Shown here piece by piece: positions 24,794 to 33,509 of a stretch of DNA of 64,000 bases. Numbering within the stretch: position 1 is the first letter of the stretch; every line of letters starts with the position of its first letter. A program made the translations under genes and the position numbers. The notes below the pieces were generated by a model that saw only the letters and a program-made list of their open reading frames with translations, made no database searches and was not told the origin of the DNA. The DNA comes from JBMOGA01 sp049318625 (GTDB taxonomy: Bacteria; Pseudomonadota; Alphaproteobacteria; Rhizobiales; Hyphomicrobiaceae): the NCBI GenBank assembly GCA_049318625.1, contig JBMOGA010000014.1, forward strand, positions 1-64,000, in the 5' to 3' direction.

Positions 24794-24979
24794 CGAACGG
24801 TCCTCCGAGAGGAGGTTAAAAGGGAACGCAGCGTCGGTCGACCCATATCGGGGACCGCCATTCTGCGGCCGCCCCCGCGACTGTAAGCGTGGAGCCCATT
24901 CTCGAAAGCCACTGCCGGGCAGAGCTTGGTGGGAAGGCGAGAGGGGCGACGAAGCGCGAGCCAGGAGACCTGCCGTTCG
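24794..24979 (+). promoter_or_regulatory. Cobalamin riboswitch (adenosylcobalamin-sensing)
   Basis: The conserved elements occur in order: GAGGTTAAAAGGGAA-like start, GCCGCCCCCGCGACTGTAAGCG near 24877, AAGCCACTG, GGGAAGGCGA and the B12 box GCGAGCCAGGAGACCTGCC at 24956-24974. Closing helix P1 pairs CGAACGG (24794-24800) with CCGTTCG (24973-24979). It lies 110 bp before hupE and is expected to lower expression of the hupE-cobW-...-cobQ unit when coenzyme B12 is abundant. Confidence 0.96.
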
Positions 24980-25060
24980 TGAATTCGAGGACGTGAACGG
25001 ACGGGGTGCTCCGGTTCGCGACCAGACCGCCATTGCGGCGCTGTGGTCGGGCCAGGGGTG

Positions 25061-25077
25061 CCTCCGGTCAACGGAGG
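25061..25077 (+). promoter_or_regulatory. Hairpin sequestering the hupE ribosome binding site
   Basis: CCTCCG-GTCAA-CGGAGG; the 3' arm contains the GGAGG of the site that serves the ATG at 25089, 8 nt beyond. As the only strong hairpin between riboswitch and start it is the likely translational expression platform. Confidence 0.65.
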
Positions 25078-25088
25078 GAGCCGAGACT

Positions 25089-25745
25089 ATGAAGACCCGC
25101 ACCATGCTGGCCGGCCGCGCCGGCGCTGCACTCATCGCATTGTCGCTCGCACCGGCCGAAGCGCTGGCCCATCACGCCATGGACGGCAAACTGCCGGTCA
25201 CGGCCCTGCAGGGCTTCATCACCGGCCTCGCCCATCCGGTCGTCGGGCTCGACCATCTGGCCTTCGTCGTCGCGGTCGGTCTCGCCGCCGCCCTGCTCGG
25301 CCGCCTCGTCGCCCTGCCCCTGGCGTTTGTCGGCGGCACGCTCGCCGGGTGCGTCGTGCACCTCGCCTCCGTCACGCTGCCGGCCACGGAGATCGTCATC
25401 GCCGCGACCGTCGTCGCCATGGGCCTGCTGGTCGCCACCGGCCGCACCTTGCCGCCCGCCGTGCTGCTGGCCTTCACCGCCGCCGCCGGCCTGTTCCATG
25501 GCTGGGCCTATGGCGAAGGCATCTTCGGGGCCGAACAGAGCCCGCTCGGCGCCTATCTCGCCGGTTTCACGCTGATCCAGGCGGCCATCGCCGTCGGCAC
25601 CGCCCTCGCCGCCCGCACGCTGCTCGCCAGCCCGGCGGCCGACCGGTCGTTCGTGCGCATTGCCGGCGCCGTCGTGCTCGGCATTGGCATCGCCATGCTG
25701 GTCGGACACGTCGAGGCTATCGCCTTCCCGGGCCTTGCGAAGTGA
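25089..25745 (+). CDS. hupE: HupE/UreJ-family cobalt (or nickel) permease
   Basis: 218 aa with a signal-like N-terminus and about six hydrophobic segments. Family metal-binding residues are visible: HHAMDG after the first segment, HPVVGLDHLAFVV and FHGWAYGEGIFG. ATG 25089 sits after GGAGGGA; the open frame from 24993 is inside the leader. Cobalamin-riboswitch control and the cob genes downstream indicate cobalt rather than nickel as cargo. First gene of a six-gene unit, overlapping or abutting cobW. Confidence 0.9.
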   Translation: MKTRTMLAGRAGAALIALSLAPAEALAHHAMDGKLPVTALQGFITGLAHPVVGLDHLAFVVAVGLAAALLGRLVALPLAFVGGTLAGCVVHLASVTLPATEIVIAATVVAMGLLVATGRTLPPAVLLAFTAAAGLFHGWAYGEGIFGAEQSPLGAYLAGFTLIQAAIAVGTALAARTLLASPAADRSFVRIAGAVVLGIGIAMLVGHVEAIAFPGLAK

Positions 25746-25762
25746 GTGAGCGCACCACACCG

Positions 25763-26806
25763 ATGACGGAACGCACACCCGCCACGATCATCACGGGCTT
25801 TCTCGGCGCCGGCAAGACGACGCTGATCCGCTCGCTGATCGAGAACGCCGACGGCCGGCGCCTCGCACTCGTGATCAACGAGTTCGGGGACGTCGGCATC
25901 GACGGCGATCTGCTTCGCAGTTGCGGCGTGCCCGGCTGTACCGATGACGACATCGTCGAACTGACCAACGGCTGCATCTGCTGCACGGTCGCGGAGGATT
26001 TCCTGCCGACCCTGCAGAAGATTCTGGCGAGAAACCCGGCGCCCGATCACATCGTGATCGAGACGTCGGGCCTCGCGCTGCCGCAGCCCCTGTTGCGCGC
26101 CTTCGCCTGGCCCGAAATCCGCAACCGCGTAACCGTCGACGGCGTCGTCACGGTCGTCGACGCCAAGGCCGTATCCGAAGGCCGCTTCGCCGACGACGAA
26201 GACGCCGTGGCCCGCCAACGCGCCGCCGACCCGAACCTCGATCACGAAAGCCCGATTCAGGAGCTTTTCGAGGATCAGTTGTCCTGCGCCGATCTGGTGG
26301 TGCTGAGCAAGACCGACCTCGTCGACGCCGCCGCGCTGGCCAGTGTCGAGCAGATCGTCGACCGCGAGAAGCGGCCGATGGCGCGCGTCGTAAAAGCCAG
26401 CGCCGGCAGCCTGCCCGTGTCGGTTCTGATCGGCCTGGCGAGCGCATCCGAGGCCGACGCCGCCAACCGCCGGTCTCATCATGACGACGAGGACCACGGC
26501 GAGGAGGACCACGACGAGTTCGAAAGCTTCGTGGTCGACCTGCCGCCAGCCGCAACGCCCGACAGCATCCGGGCCCGCGTCGCCGACGTGATCGCCCGCG
26601 ACGGCGTGCTCCGCGTGAAAGGCTTCGTGCGCATCGACGGCAAGCCGGCGCGCCTCGTCGTGCAGGCCGCCGGACCGCGCATCGAGACCTATTTCGACCG
26701 CCCCTGGCGCGCGGCCGACGGCGACGTCGGGCGCTTGGTCGTCATCGGCCTCACGGGGCTCGATCGGTCTGCGATCCGGGCGGCCCTCGGAGGCATCGGA
26801 GCATGA
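25763..26806 (+). CDS. cobW: CobW, COG0523 GTPase/metallochaperone
   Basis: 347 aa from ATG 25763; GTG 25742 (overlapping the hupE stop as GTGA) is an equally possible start. Walker A GFLGAGKTT at residues 12-20, the metal-binding CxCC motif at Cys71-Cys73-Cys74 (NGCICC), and the GTP-specificity LSKTD. A His/Asp/Glu-rich linker (HHDDEDHGEEDHDE, near 236) can hold metal, then the CobW C-terminal domain. Thought to deliver Co2+ for the CobNST chelatase. Placed between hupE and cobN. Confidence 0.94.
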   Translation: MTERTPATIITGFLGAGKTTLIRSLIENADGRRLALVINEFGDVGIDGDLLRSCGVPGCTDDDIVELTNGCICCTVAEDFLPTLQKILARNPAPDHIVIETSGLALPQPLLRAFAWPEIRNRVTVDGVVTVVDAKAVSEGRFADDEDAVARQRAADPNLDHESPIQELFEDQLSCADLVVLSKTDLVDAAALASVEQIVDREKRPMARVVKASAGSLPVSVLIGLASASEADAANRRSHHDDEDHGEEDHDEFESFVVDLPPAATPDSIRARVADVIARDGVLRVKGFVRIDGKPARLVVQAAGPRIETYFDRPWRAADGDVGRLVVIGLTGLDRSAIRAALGGIGA

Positions 26807-27672
26807 GCGTGGCCCCTGCCACCGCCCCGGTGGCCAATCGCCATTCGCCGTGCATCGGCGTTTGCCGGCTGGAAACGGCGACCGGCTGGTGCGAGGGCTG
26901 CGGCCGAACCGGGGTGGAGATCGCAGGCTGGGTCGATGCTGATGATGCGCGCCGCCTCGATATTTTTTCCGATCTGCCCGAGCGTCTAACCAGGCTCGGA
27001 GCCGAGACGCGCGTGCTGCCCTGGACCGGCGCCGAAATCGTCGACCTGATCGCGCGCCGCGTCTCGTCCGAGCGGAGCCGCTGGTCGATCGGCAAGCCCT
27101 CCAAGGCACGCCTGCTGGCATTCGACGCCGAAGCCGGCACGGTGGTCGACCGGTCCCCCACAGGTCTCGTCGCGCACAACGCAGGACAGTCGCTGGCCCT
27201 CACCCGGCACGACAAGCTGCGCGGATTTGCCGACGTCCCCGGTGACCGGATCATCGGCCTCGGATTGCCCACGGGACGCGCCGCCATTCCGCCCGTCGCC
27301 GTCGTCACCGACCTTGGCCCCGATGCCCGCACCCTCGGCGACGCACACCATCTCTACGACCTCGGCCTCGGCGGGCCGACCCTGCGGCTCGCCATCCGGC
27401 CCGGCGATGCCGTTGCCGCGGCGATCCTCGCCGGTCTCGTCGGCCAGCCCGAAGACCTGGCCGTCGCAACGCTGGCGGACCGCAGCGGCGATGCGCCGTT
27501 CGTCGCGGTCGCAGAAACGGTCCTGACGCGGCTCGAGACCCACACCACCGGGCGCGACCTTCCAGGCCTGTTGGCCGGACCACTGGCCCCCGGATCGCGC
27601 GTTGCCATGCCGGACGGCCTCGTGCCCGCATGGGCGGCCCCGATGCTGTTCGGCCATCCGATAGCGGACTGA
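26803..27672 (+). CDS. DUF1289 Cys4 domain fused to an unknown C-terminal domain, inside the B12 operon
   Basis: 289 aa. Residues 15-43 match DUF1289: SPCIGVCRLETATGWCEGCG with Cys17, 21, 30 and 33 (C-X3-C-X8-C-X2-C) and RTGVEIAGW. DUF1289 proteins are usually stand-alone peptides of 60-90 aa. Here about 190 further residues follow that I do not recognise: a segment with WSIGKPSKARLLAFD, then GDRIIGLGLPTGRAAIPPVA, and a Gly/Pro/Ala-rich end with few charged clusters. ATG overlaps the cobW stop (ATGA) and cobN starts 6 bp later, so it is locked into cobalt insertion genes. A metal-binding helper is plausible; not shown. Confidence 0.85.
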   Translation: MSVAPATAPVANRHSPCIGVCRLETATGWCEGCGRTGVEIAGWVDADDARRLDIFSDLPERLTRLGAETRVLPWTGAEIVDLIARRVSSERSRWSIGKPSKARLLAFDAEAGTVVDRSPTGLVAHNAGQSLALTRHDKLRGFADVPGDRIIGLGLPTGRAAIPPVAVVTDLGPDARTLGDAHHLYDLGLGGPTLRLAIRPGDAVAAAILAGLVGQPEDLAVATLADRSGDAPFVAVAETVLTRLETHTTGRDLPGLLAGPLAPGSRVAMPDGLVPAWAAPMLFGHPIAD

Positions 27673-27678
27673 CACCAC

Positions 27679-30600
27679 ATGCACCTGCTCCCCATCGAGT
27701 CGGGTGTCATCGACGAGGGCGATCAAGCGATCGACCTCGGCCAGAGCTCGGGCGATATCGTCGTCCTCTCCGCCGCCGACAGCGAGCTCGCCATGCTGGC
27801 CGCCGCCTGGCAGCGGCTCGCAGCCGGCGATCCCGCCCTGCCGACGCTCCGCCTGGCCAACTATCTTCAGCTCAAGCACAATTATTCGGTCGACCTCTTC
27901 GCCGAGCAGACACTCACCGGCGCCAGACTCATCGTGCTTCGCCTGCTCGGAGGCCGCAGCTACTGGCCCTACGGCGTCGACCGCATCACCACGCTGGCGC
28001 GCGACGCCGGCGCGAAACTCGTCGTATTGCCCGGGTGTCCGAAGCCGGATCCGTCGCTGCTGGCCACCTCCACCGTCGAGTTCGACGATGCCGAGCGGCT
28101 CTGGCGCTACCTCGTCGAAGGTGGCCCCGCCAATGCAGGAACCTTCCTGCAGGCCCTCGTCGCATTGGCGCACGACCGCCCGCTGCCGCCACCGCCAGAT
28201 CCGCTGCCCGCTGCCGGCATTCTCGCAACGCGCACCCCTGCGCACGCGACCGGGCGCGCGCTCGTCGTCCTCTATCGGGCGCTCGTCCAAGCGGGCGATC
28301 TGGCACCCGTCGAGGCGATGCTCGACGCGCTCGCCGCGCGCGGCATGACGGCAACAGCGGTCTTCGTCACCAGCCTGCGCGACCCCGACGCAGCGGCGCT
28401 GCTGGCCCGGACACTCGCCGAGACCCCGCCGGATGTTGTTCTCAACACCACCGCGTTCGCGGCCGGCTTCGCCGACGATCGCGATCCCTTCGGACCCGGC
28501 CCGTTCGATCGCGATGCGCCATGGCTTCAAGTGATCCTGTCGGGCCAGTCGCTCGACTCGTGGGCGTCCAGCACCGCTGGACTGCCGCCGCGCGACGTCG
28601 CCATGCACATCGCCCTGCCCGAACTCGATGGCCGCATCATCACCCGCGCCATCGCCTTCAAGCGCGACATCGGCCGCGATTCCCTGACACAATTGCGGGT
28701 CCTGCGCATGGAACCGCTGCCGGACCGCGTCGCATTCGTCGCCGATCTCGCCGCCAACTGGGTGCGCCTGCGCCGCAAGTCCGCCGCCGAGCGCCGCGTC
28801 GCCATCGTGCTCGCCAATTACCCGAACGGCGAGCACCGCATCGCCAACGCCGTCGGCCTCGACACGCCCGCGAGCGCCGTCGCCGTGCTCGGCTGGCTGC
28901 GCGACAGCGGCTACGCGATCGACGATGCACCGGCCGACGCCGACACCCTCGTGGCCACCCTGCTCGCCGGACCGACCAATGCCGAAGTGACCGGCCGCCT
29001 CGTGCGCGCCCGCCTGTCTCTGGCCGACTACGCGGCCGGTTTCGCCGCACTGCCACCCGAGGTCCGGTCTGCCGTCACCGCCCGCTGGGGCGATCCCACG
29101 TCGGATCATTTTTTCAGTGATGGCGCCTTCGCGCTGCCCGTGCTGCCACTCGGCCACGTGGCGGTCGCCATCCAGCCGTCCCGAGGCTACCACCTCGATC
29201 CGAAGGCCACCTATCACGATGCCGCGCTGGTTCCGCCACACGGCTATCTGGCCTTCCACATCTGGCTACGACAGAGCTTCGGCGCCGACGCGATCGTGCA
29301 CCTCGGCAAACACGGCAATCTGGAATGGCTGCCGGGCAAAGCCCTCGCCCTGTCGCAGACGTGCTTTCCCGAGGCCGCCCTCGGTCCGATGCCGAACATC
29401 TATCCCTTCATCGTCAACGACCCCGGCGAGGGCTGTCAGGCCAAACGGCGCACCGCCGCCGTCGTCATCGACCACCTGCCGCCACCGGTCACCCGCGCCG
29501 AAACTTATGGACCGCTGAAGGCGCTCGAAGGCTGGATCGACGAGTACTACGAGGCCCAGCGGCTCGACCGCCGCCGCGCCGACCTGTTGGCGGCTCGCAT
29601 CCTGGACGAGGCCGAAGCTCTCGGCCTCAACGCCGATCTCGGCATCTGCCCGGCCGACCCGCCACAGCAGAAGCTGACCCGGCTCGATGCTTATCTCTGC
29701 GATCTGAAGGAGATGCAGATCCGCGGCGGCCTGCACGTGTTCGGCGCTTCGCCCGCGGGCGACGCAGCGGACGACGTACTGGTCGCGATCGTGCGCGCCC
29801 CGCGCGGCCCGGCCGACGCCGACGGTTCGATCCTGACGGCCTTGTCCGCCGACCTGGAACTCGGCTTCGATCCGCGAGCAGAAAATCTCGCTGAACCCTG
29901 GACTGGTCCGCGTCCGGCGACCCTCGAGGCGTTCGGTAACGATCCTTGGCGCACCGTGGGCGATACGGTCGAACGGCTCGAAAAGCTCGCGCGCGAGATC
30001 GTCGCTGGCCGGCTGACGCCATTGCAGGAGTGGCCGAGAACGCAGGCGGTAGCGTCCGAGCTGACACGGCGGATCGCCCCGGCGCTCCGCGTCAGTGGTG
30101 ACCGCGAACGGGATGGCCTGCTCCGCGCCCTGTCCGGCCGGTTCGTCCCGCCCGGTCCTTCCGGCGCGCCAACCCGCGGCCGCCCCGACGTGCTGCCCAC
30201 CGGCCGCAACTTCTACGCCCTCGACAACCGCACGGTTCCCACTCCCGCAGCCTGGGAGATCGGCAAGGCGGCGGCGGAACTCGTGGTCGAGCGCTATTTT
30301 CAGGACCACGGCGAATGGCCGAAGGCGGTTGCCCTTTCGGCCTGGGGCACGTCGAACATGCGCACCGGCGGCGACGACATCGCCCAAGCTCTGGCCTTGA
30401 TGGGCGCGCGGCCGACTTGGGAGCCGAGCACCCGCCGCGTCACCGGTTTCGAGATCCTGCCGCTCGCCAAGGTCGGCCGCCCGCGCATCGACGTCACCCT
30501 CAAGATCTCGGGTTTCTTCCGTGACGCCTTCCCGGCCCAGATCGATCTCATCGACAGCGTCGTCCGCGCCATCGCCGCGCGCGACGAACCGGACAGCGAG

Positions 30601-31389
30601 AACCCGATCGCCACCCGCATCCGCGCCGAGACGGCGCGTCTCACCGAAGGCGGCATGGCCAGAGCCGCCGCGCGGCGCCACGCGGGGTTTCGCGTGTTCG
30701 GCGCGGCACCCGGCACCTACGGCGCCGGCCTCGGCACCGTCGTCGAGAATGGCCTTTGGCGCGACGATGCCGACCTTGCCGACGTTTTCCTCGAATTCGG
30801 TCGCTTCGCCTACGGCCCGGACAGCGACGGCGAGGATGCGGCCGCCGCCTTTGCGGAGCGCATCGGCGGCATCGATGCCGTCCTCCACAACCAGGACAAT
30901 CGCGAGCACGATATTCTTGATTCGGACGATTACTGGCAATTTGCCGGCGGCCTTGCTGTGGCCGCCCGCGCCCTGCAGTCCCGCAAGCTACCCGTCTACC
31001 ACGGTGACACCTCACATCCGGACCGGCCCGTTATCCGCAAGCTCGACGAGGAGATCGCCCGCGTCGTCCGCGCGCGCGCAGTCAACCCCAAATGGATCGA
31101 CGCCATGATGCGCCATGGCTATCGCGGCGCCTCCGAGCTGTCCGCCACTGTCGATTTCCTGTTCGCATTCTCGGCCACAGCCGATGCCGTCGGCGACCAG
31201 CACTTCGACGCCGTCTATGGGGCCTACATCGCCGACGACCGCGTTCGCGCCTTTCTCAACGAGAAAAGCCCGGGCGCCCTCGCCGCCATCCGCGACCGCC
31301 TGCGCGAAGCCATCACGCGCGGCCTGTGGTCGCCACGCTCCAACAGCGTCCACGCCATGCTGCAACCCGACAGCGAGACCGTGTCATGA
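27679..31389 (+). CDS. cobN: Cobaltochelatase large subunit CobN
   Basis: 1236 aa, the normal size. This subunit holds the substrate hydrogenobyrinate a,c-diamide and cobalt; CobS/CobT supply ATP-driven motion. The family signature regions are present: LGGRSYWPYGVDRI early on, ANYPNGEHRIANAVGLDTP in the middle, IVHLGKHGNLEWLPGKALAL with conserved His, and GTSNMRTGGDDIAQALALMG with NQDNREHDILDSDDYWQFAGG in the C-terminal half. ATG 27679 follows the DUF1289 fusion by 6 bp; the stop overlaps cobO as ATGA. Confidence 0.97.
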   Translation: MHLLPIESGVIDEGDQAIDLGQSSGDIVVLSAADSELAMLAAAWQRLAAGDPALPTLRLANYLQLKHNYSVDLFAEQTLTGARLIVLRLLGGRSYWPYGVDRITTLARDAGAKLVVLPGCPKPDPSLLATSTVEFDDAERLWRYLVEGGPANAGTFLQALVALAHDRPLPPPPDPLPAAGILATRTPAHATGRALVVLYRALVQAGDLAPVEAMLDALAARGMTATAVFVTSLRDPDAAALLARTLAETPPDVVLNTTAFAAGFADDRDPFGPGPFDRDAPWLQVILSGQSLDSWASSTAGLPPRDVAMHIALPELDGRIITRAIAFKRDIGRDSLTQLRVLRMEPLPDRVAFVADLAANWVRLRRKSAAERRVAIVLANYPNGEHRIANAVGLDTPASAVAVLGWLRDSGYAIDDAPADADTLVATLLAGPTNAEVTGRLVRARLSLADYAAGFAALPPEVRSAVTARWGDPTSDHFFSDGAFALPVLPLGHVAVAIQPSRGYHLDPKATYHDAALVPPHGYLAFHIWLRQSFGADAIVHLGKHGNLEWLPGKALALSQTCFPEAALGPMPNIYPFIVNDPGEGCQAKRRTAAVVIDHLPPPVTRAETYGPLKALEGWIDEYYEAQRLDRRRADLLAARILDEAEALGLNADLGICPADPPQQKLTRLDAYLCDLKEMQIRGGLHVFGASPAGDAADDVLVAIVRAPRGPADADGSILTALSADLELGFDPRAENLAEPWTGPRPATLEAFGNDPWRTVGDTVERLEKLAREIVAGRLTPLQEWPRTQAVASELTRRIAPALRVSGDRERDGLLRALSGRFVPPGPSGAPTRGRPDVLPTGRNFYALDNRTVPTPAAWEIGKAAAELVVERYFQDHGEWPKAVALSAWGTSNMRTGGDDIAQALALMGARPTWEPSTRRVTGFEILPLAKVGRPRIDVTLKISGFFRDAFPAQIDLIDSVVRAIAARDEPDSENPIATRIRAETARLTEGGMARAAARRHAGFRVFGAAPGTYGAGLGTVVENGLWRDDADLADVFLEFGRFAYGPDSDGEDAAAAFAERIGGIDAVLHNQDNREHDILDSDDYWQFAGGLAVAARALQSRKLPVYHGDTSHPDRPVIRKLDEEIARVVRARAVNPKWIDAMMRHGYRGASELSATVDFLFAFSATADAVGDQHFDAVYGAYIADDRVRAFLNEKSPGALAAIRDRLREAITRGLWSPRSNSVHAMLQPDSETVS

Positions 31390-32009
31390 CCGACGACGAG
31401 ACACCCGAGACCGACGAGCGCCACGCGCAGAAGATGGCCAAGAAGAAGGCCGCCCGCGACGGCATCATGGCCACGAAGACCGAGGAGCGCGGTCTCGTCA
31501 TCGTCAATACCGGCAAGGGCAAGGGCAAGTCGACGGCCGCGTTCGGCATGATTTTCCGCGCCATCGCGCATGGCATGCCGTCCGCCGTCGTCCAGTTCAT
31601 CAAGGGCGCCTGGTCGACGGGAGAACGTGACCTGATAGAGCGTCATTTTTCCGGGCTCTGTCAGTTCTACGCCATGGGCGAGGGCTTCACGTGGGAGACG
31701 CAGGATCGCGCCCGCGACGTCGAACATGCGCGCGCCGCCTGGGAAAAGGCCAAGACGCTCATTCGCGATCCGGCGATCCGCGTCGTGCTGCTCGACGAAC
31801 TGAACATCGCCATCCGCTACGGCTACGTGCCGGTGGCCGAGGTGGTCGCGTTCCTGACCACCGAGAAGCCGCCGATGACGCACGTCATCATCACCGGCCG
31901 CAACGCCGCCGAACCGCTGATCGAGATCGCCGATCTCGTCACCGAGATGGCGCTCGTGAAGCATCCGTTCCGCTCGGGCGTCAAAGCCCAGGCCGGCATC
32001 GAGTTCTGA
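31386..32009 (+). CDS. cobO: Cob(I)yrinic acid a,c-diamide adenosyltransferase (CobO/BtuR type)
   Basis: 207 aa. The N-terminal basic helix (HAQKMAKKKAARDG) is followed by an inverted-orientation P-loop GKGKGKST at residues 43-50, then VVQFIKGAWSTGERDLI and VLLDELNIAIRYGYVPV. It transfers the 5'-deoxyadenosyl group from ATP to Co(I) corrinoid. Start codon overlaps the cobN TGA by 4 bp. It acts right after cobalt insertion, matching the gene order. Confidence 0.96.
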   Translation: MTDDETPETDERHAQKMAKKKAARDGIMATKTEERGLVIVNTGKGKGKSTAAFGMIFRAIAHGMPSAVVQFIKGAWSTGERDLIERHFSGLCQFYAMGEGFTWETQDRARDVEHARAAWEKAKTLIRDPAIRVVLLDELNIAIRYGYVPVAEVVAFLTTEKPPMTHVIITGRNAAEPLIEIADLVTEMALVKHPFRSGVKAQAGIEF

Positions 32010-32021
32010 GGCAGAAAGCCC

Positions 32022-33509
32022 GTGACCCGAGAGCGGCGCGTTCCGGCGGTGATGATCCAGGGCACCGGCTCCGATGTCGGCAAGTCGCTGGTGGTCGCCG
32101 GCCTCTGCCGCCATTTCGCCCGCGCCGGACTGGTAGTCCGCCCCTTCAAGCCGCAAAATATGTCGAACAACGCCGCCGCCACGGGCGATGGCGGCGAGAT
32201 CGGCCGCGCCCAGGCGCTGCAGGCGCGCGCCGCCCGCGTGGCGCCGAGCGTGCACATGAACCCGGTGCTGCTGAAGCCCGAAAGCATGACCGGCTCGCAG
32301 GTGATCGTCCAAGGCCGCCGCTGGGAGACACTGCGCGCGCGCGACTACGCCCGCCGCAAGTGCGAGCTGATGCCCGCCGTTCTCGACAGTTTCGAGCGCA
32401 CCGCGGCCGGCGCCGATCTCGTCCTCATCGAAGGGGCCGGCAGCCCGGCCGAGGTGAACCTGCGCGCCGGTGACATCGCCAACATGGGATTTGCCGAGGC
32501 CGCCGATGTGCCGGTGCTGCTCGTCGGCGACATCGACCGCGGCGGCGTCATCGCCAGCCTCGTCGGGTGCCACCACGTCGTCGCCCCCGCCGATACCATC
32601 CGCATCAAAGGTTTTTTGATCAACAAGTTCCGCGGCGACCCGGCGCTGTTCGACGATGGCCTCGTCTTCATCCGTGAGCGCACCGGATGGTCGAGCCTCG
32701 GGGTGATCCCGTGGTTTGCCGACTCCCACCGTCTGCCGGCGGAGGACAGCGTCGCCCTGACCACCCTCGCCCGCCCGGCCGGCAATGGCGCGTCCGGCAT
32801 CAGGATTGCCGTGCCCCTGTTGCCCCGCATCGCCAATTTCGACGATCTCGACCCGCTGCGACTGGAGCCGGGCGTCCAACTTTCCCTGATCGAACGGGGC
32901 CGCCCGTTGCCGGGCGACGCCCACCTGATCCTGCTGCCCGGCTCCAAAACGACGGTCGCGGATCTCGCCGTACTGCGCGCCGAGGGCTGGGACATCGACA
33001 TCGCCGCTCACGTACGCCGCGGCGGCCACGTGCTGGGGCTGTGCGGCGGATTCCAGATGCTCGGCCGCACCATCGCCGATCCCGACGGGCACGAAGGCGC
33101 ACCCGGCACGACCACAGGCCTTGGGCTGCTCGCCGTCGACACCACGCTCGGCACCGTTAAGACGGTCCGGCCCGTTCGCGGCACCGACACTCTGACCGGG
33201 CATCCGATCGACGCCTACGAGATTCACCTCGGCGTGACGACCGGCCCCGATACGGCACGCCCGCTTGTGGTGCGCGATGGCCAACCGGACGGCGCATCGT
33301 CTCACGACGGCCGTATCGCCGGCACCTACCTGCACGGGCTGTTTCAGTCCGACGCGTGGCGGCGTCACTTCCTGGCGCGCCTCGGCAATCACACGTCGGC
33401 AACGATCGCCTACGACGATCTGGTCGAGCGAACCCTCGACGACCTCGCGGACCATATGGCCCGCCATGTCGATCTCGACGCGTTGCTCGCGATCGCGCGC
33501 ACACGTTAG
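32022..33509 (+). CDS. cobQ: Cobyric acid synthase CobQ
   Basis: 495 aa. N-terminal dethiobiotin-synthase-like ATPase domain (MIQGTGSDVGKSLVVAGLCR, residues 11-30; PFKPQNMSNNA; EGAGSPAEVNL) and C-terminal class-I glutamine amidotransferase-like domain with the nucleophile Cys341 in LGLCGGFQMLG and the distal His in GTYLHGLF. Amidates the b, d, e and g side chains of adenosylcobyrinate diamide. GTG start at 32022, 12 bp after cobO. Its stop overlaps that of the converging cobD by 4 bp, ending the riboswitch-led unit. Confidence 0.97.
   Translation: MTRERRVPAVMIQGTGSDVGKSLVVAGLCRHFARAGLVVRPFKPQNMSNNAAATGDGGEIGRAQALQARAARVAPSVHMNPVLLKPESMTGSQVIVQGRRWETLRARDYARRKCELMPAVLDSFERTAAGADLVLIEGAGSPAEVNLRAGDIANMGFAEAADVPVLLVGDIDRGGVIASLVGCHHVVAPADTIRIKGFLINKFRGDPALFDDGLVFIRERTGWSSLGVIPWFADSHRLPAEDSVALTTLARPAGNGASGIRIAVPLLPRIANFDDLDPLRLEPGVQLSLIERGRPLPGDAHLILLPGSKTTVADLAVLRAEGWDIDIAAHVRRGGHVLGLCGGFQMLGRTIADPDGHEGAPGTTTGLGLLAVDTTLGTVKTVRPVRGTDTLTGHPIDAYEIHLGVTTGPDTARPLVVRDGQPDGASSHDGRIAGTYLHGLFQSDAWRRHFLARLGNHTSATIAYDDLVERTLDDLADHMARHVDLDALLAIARTR

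Noticed and set aside
26986..29259. 757-residue minus-strand open frame across the DUF1289 gene and cobN
   Set aside because: Runs through two solid genes with no recognisable motif; typical of high-GC antisense frames.
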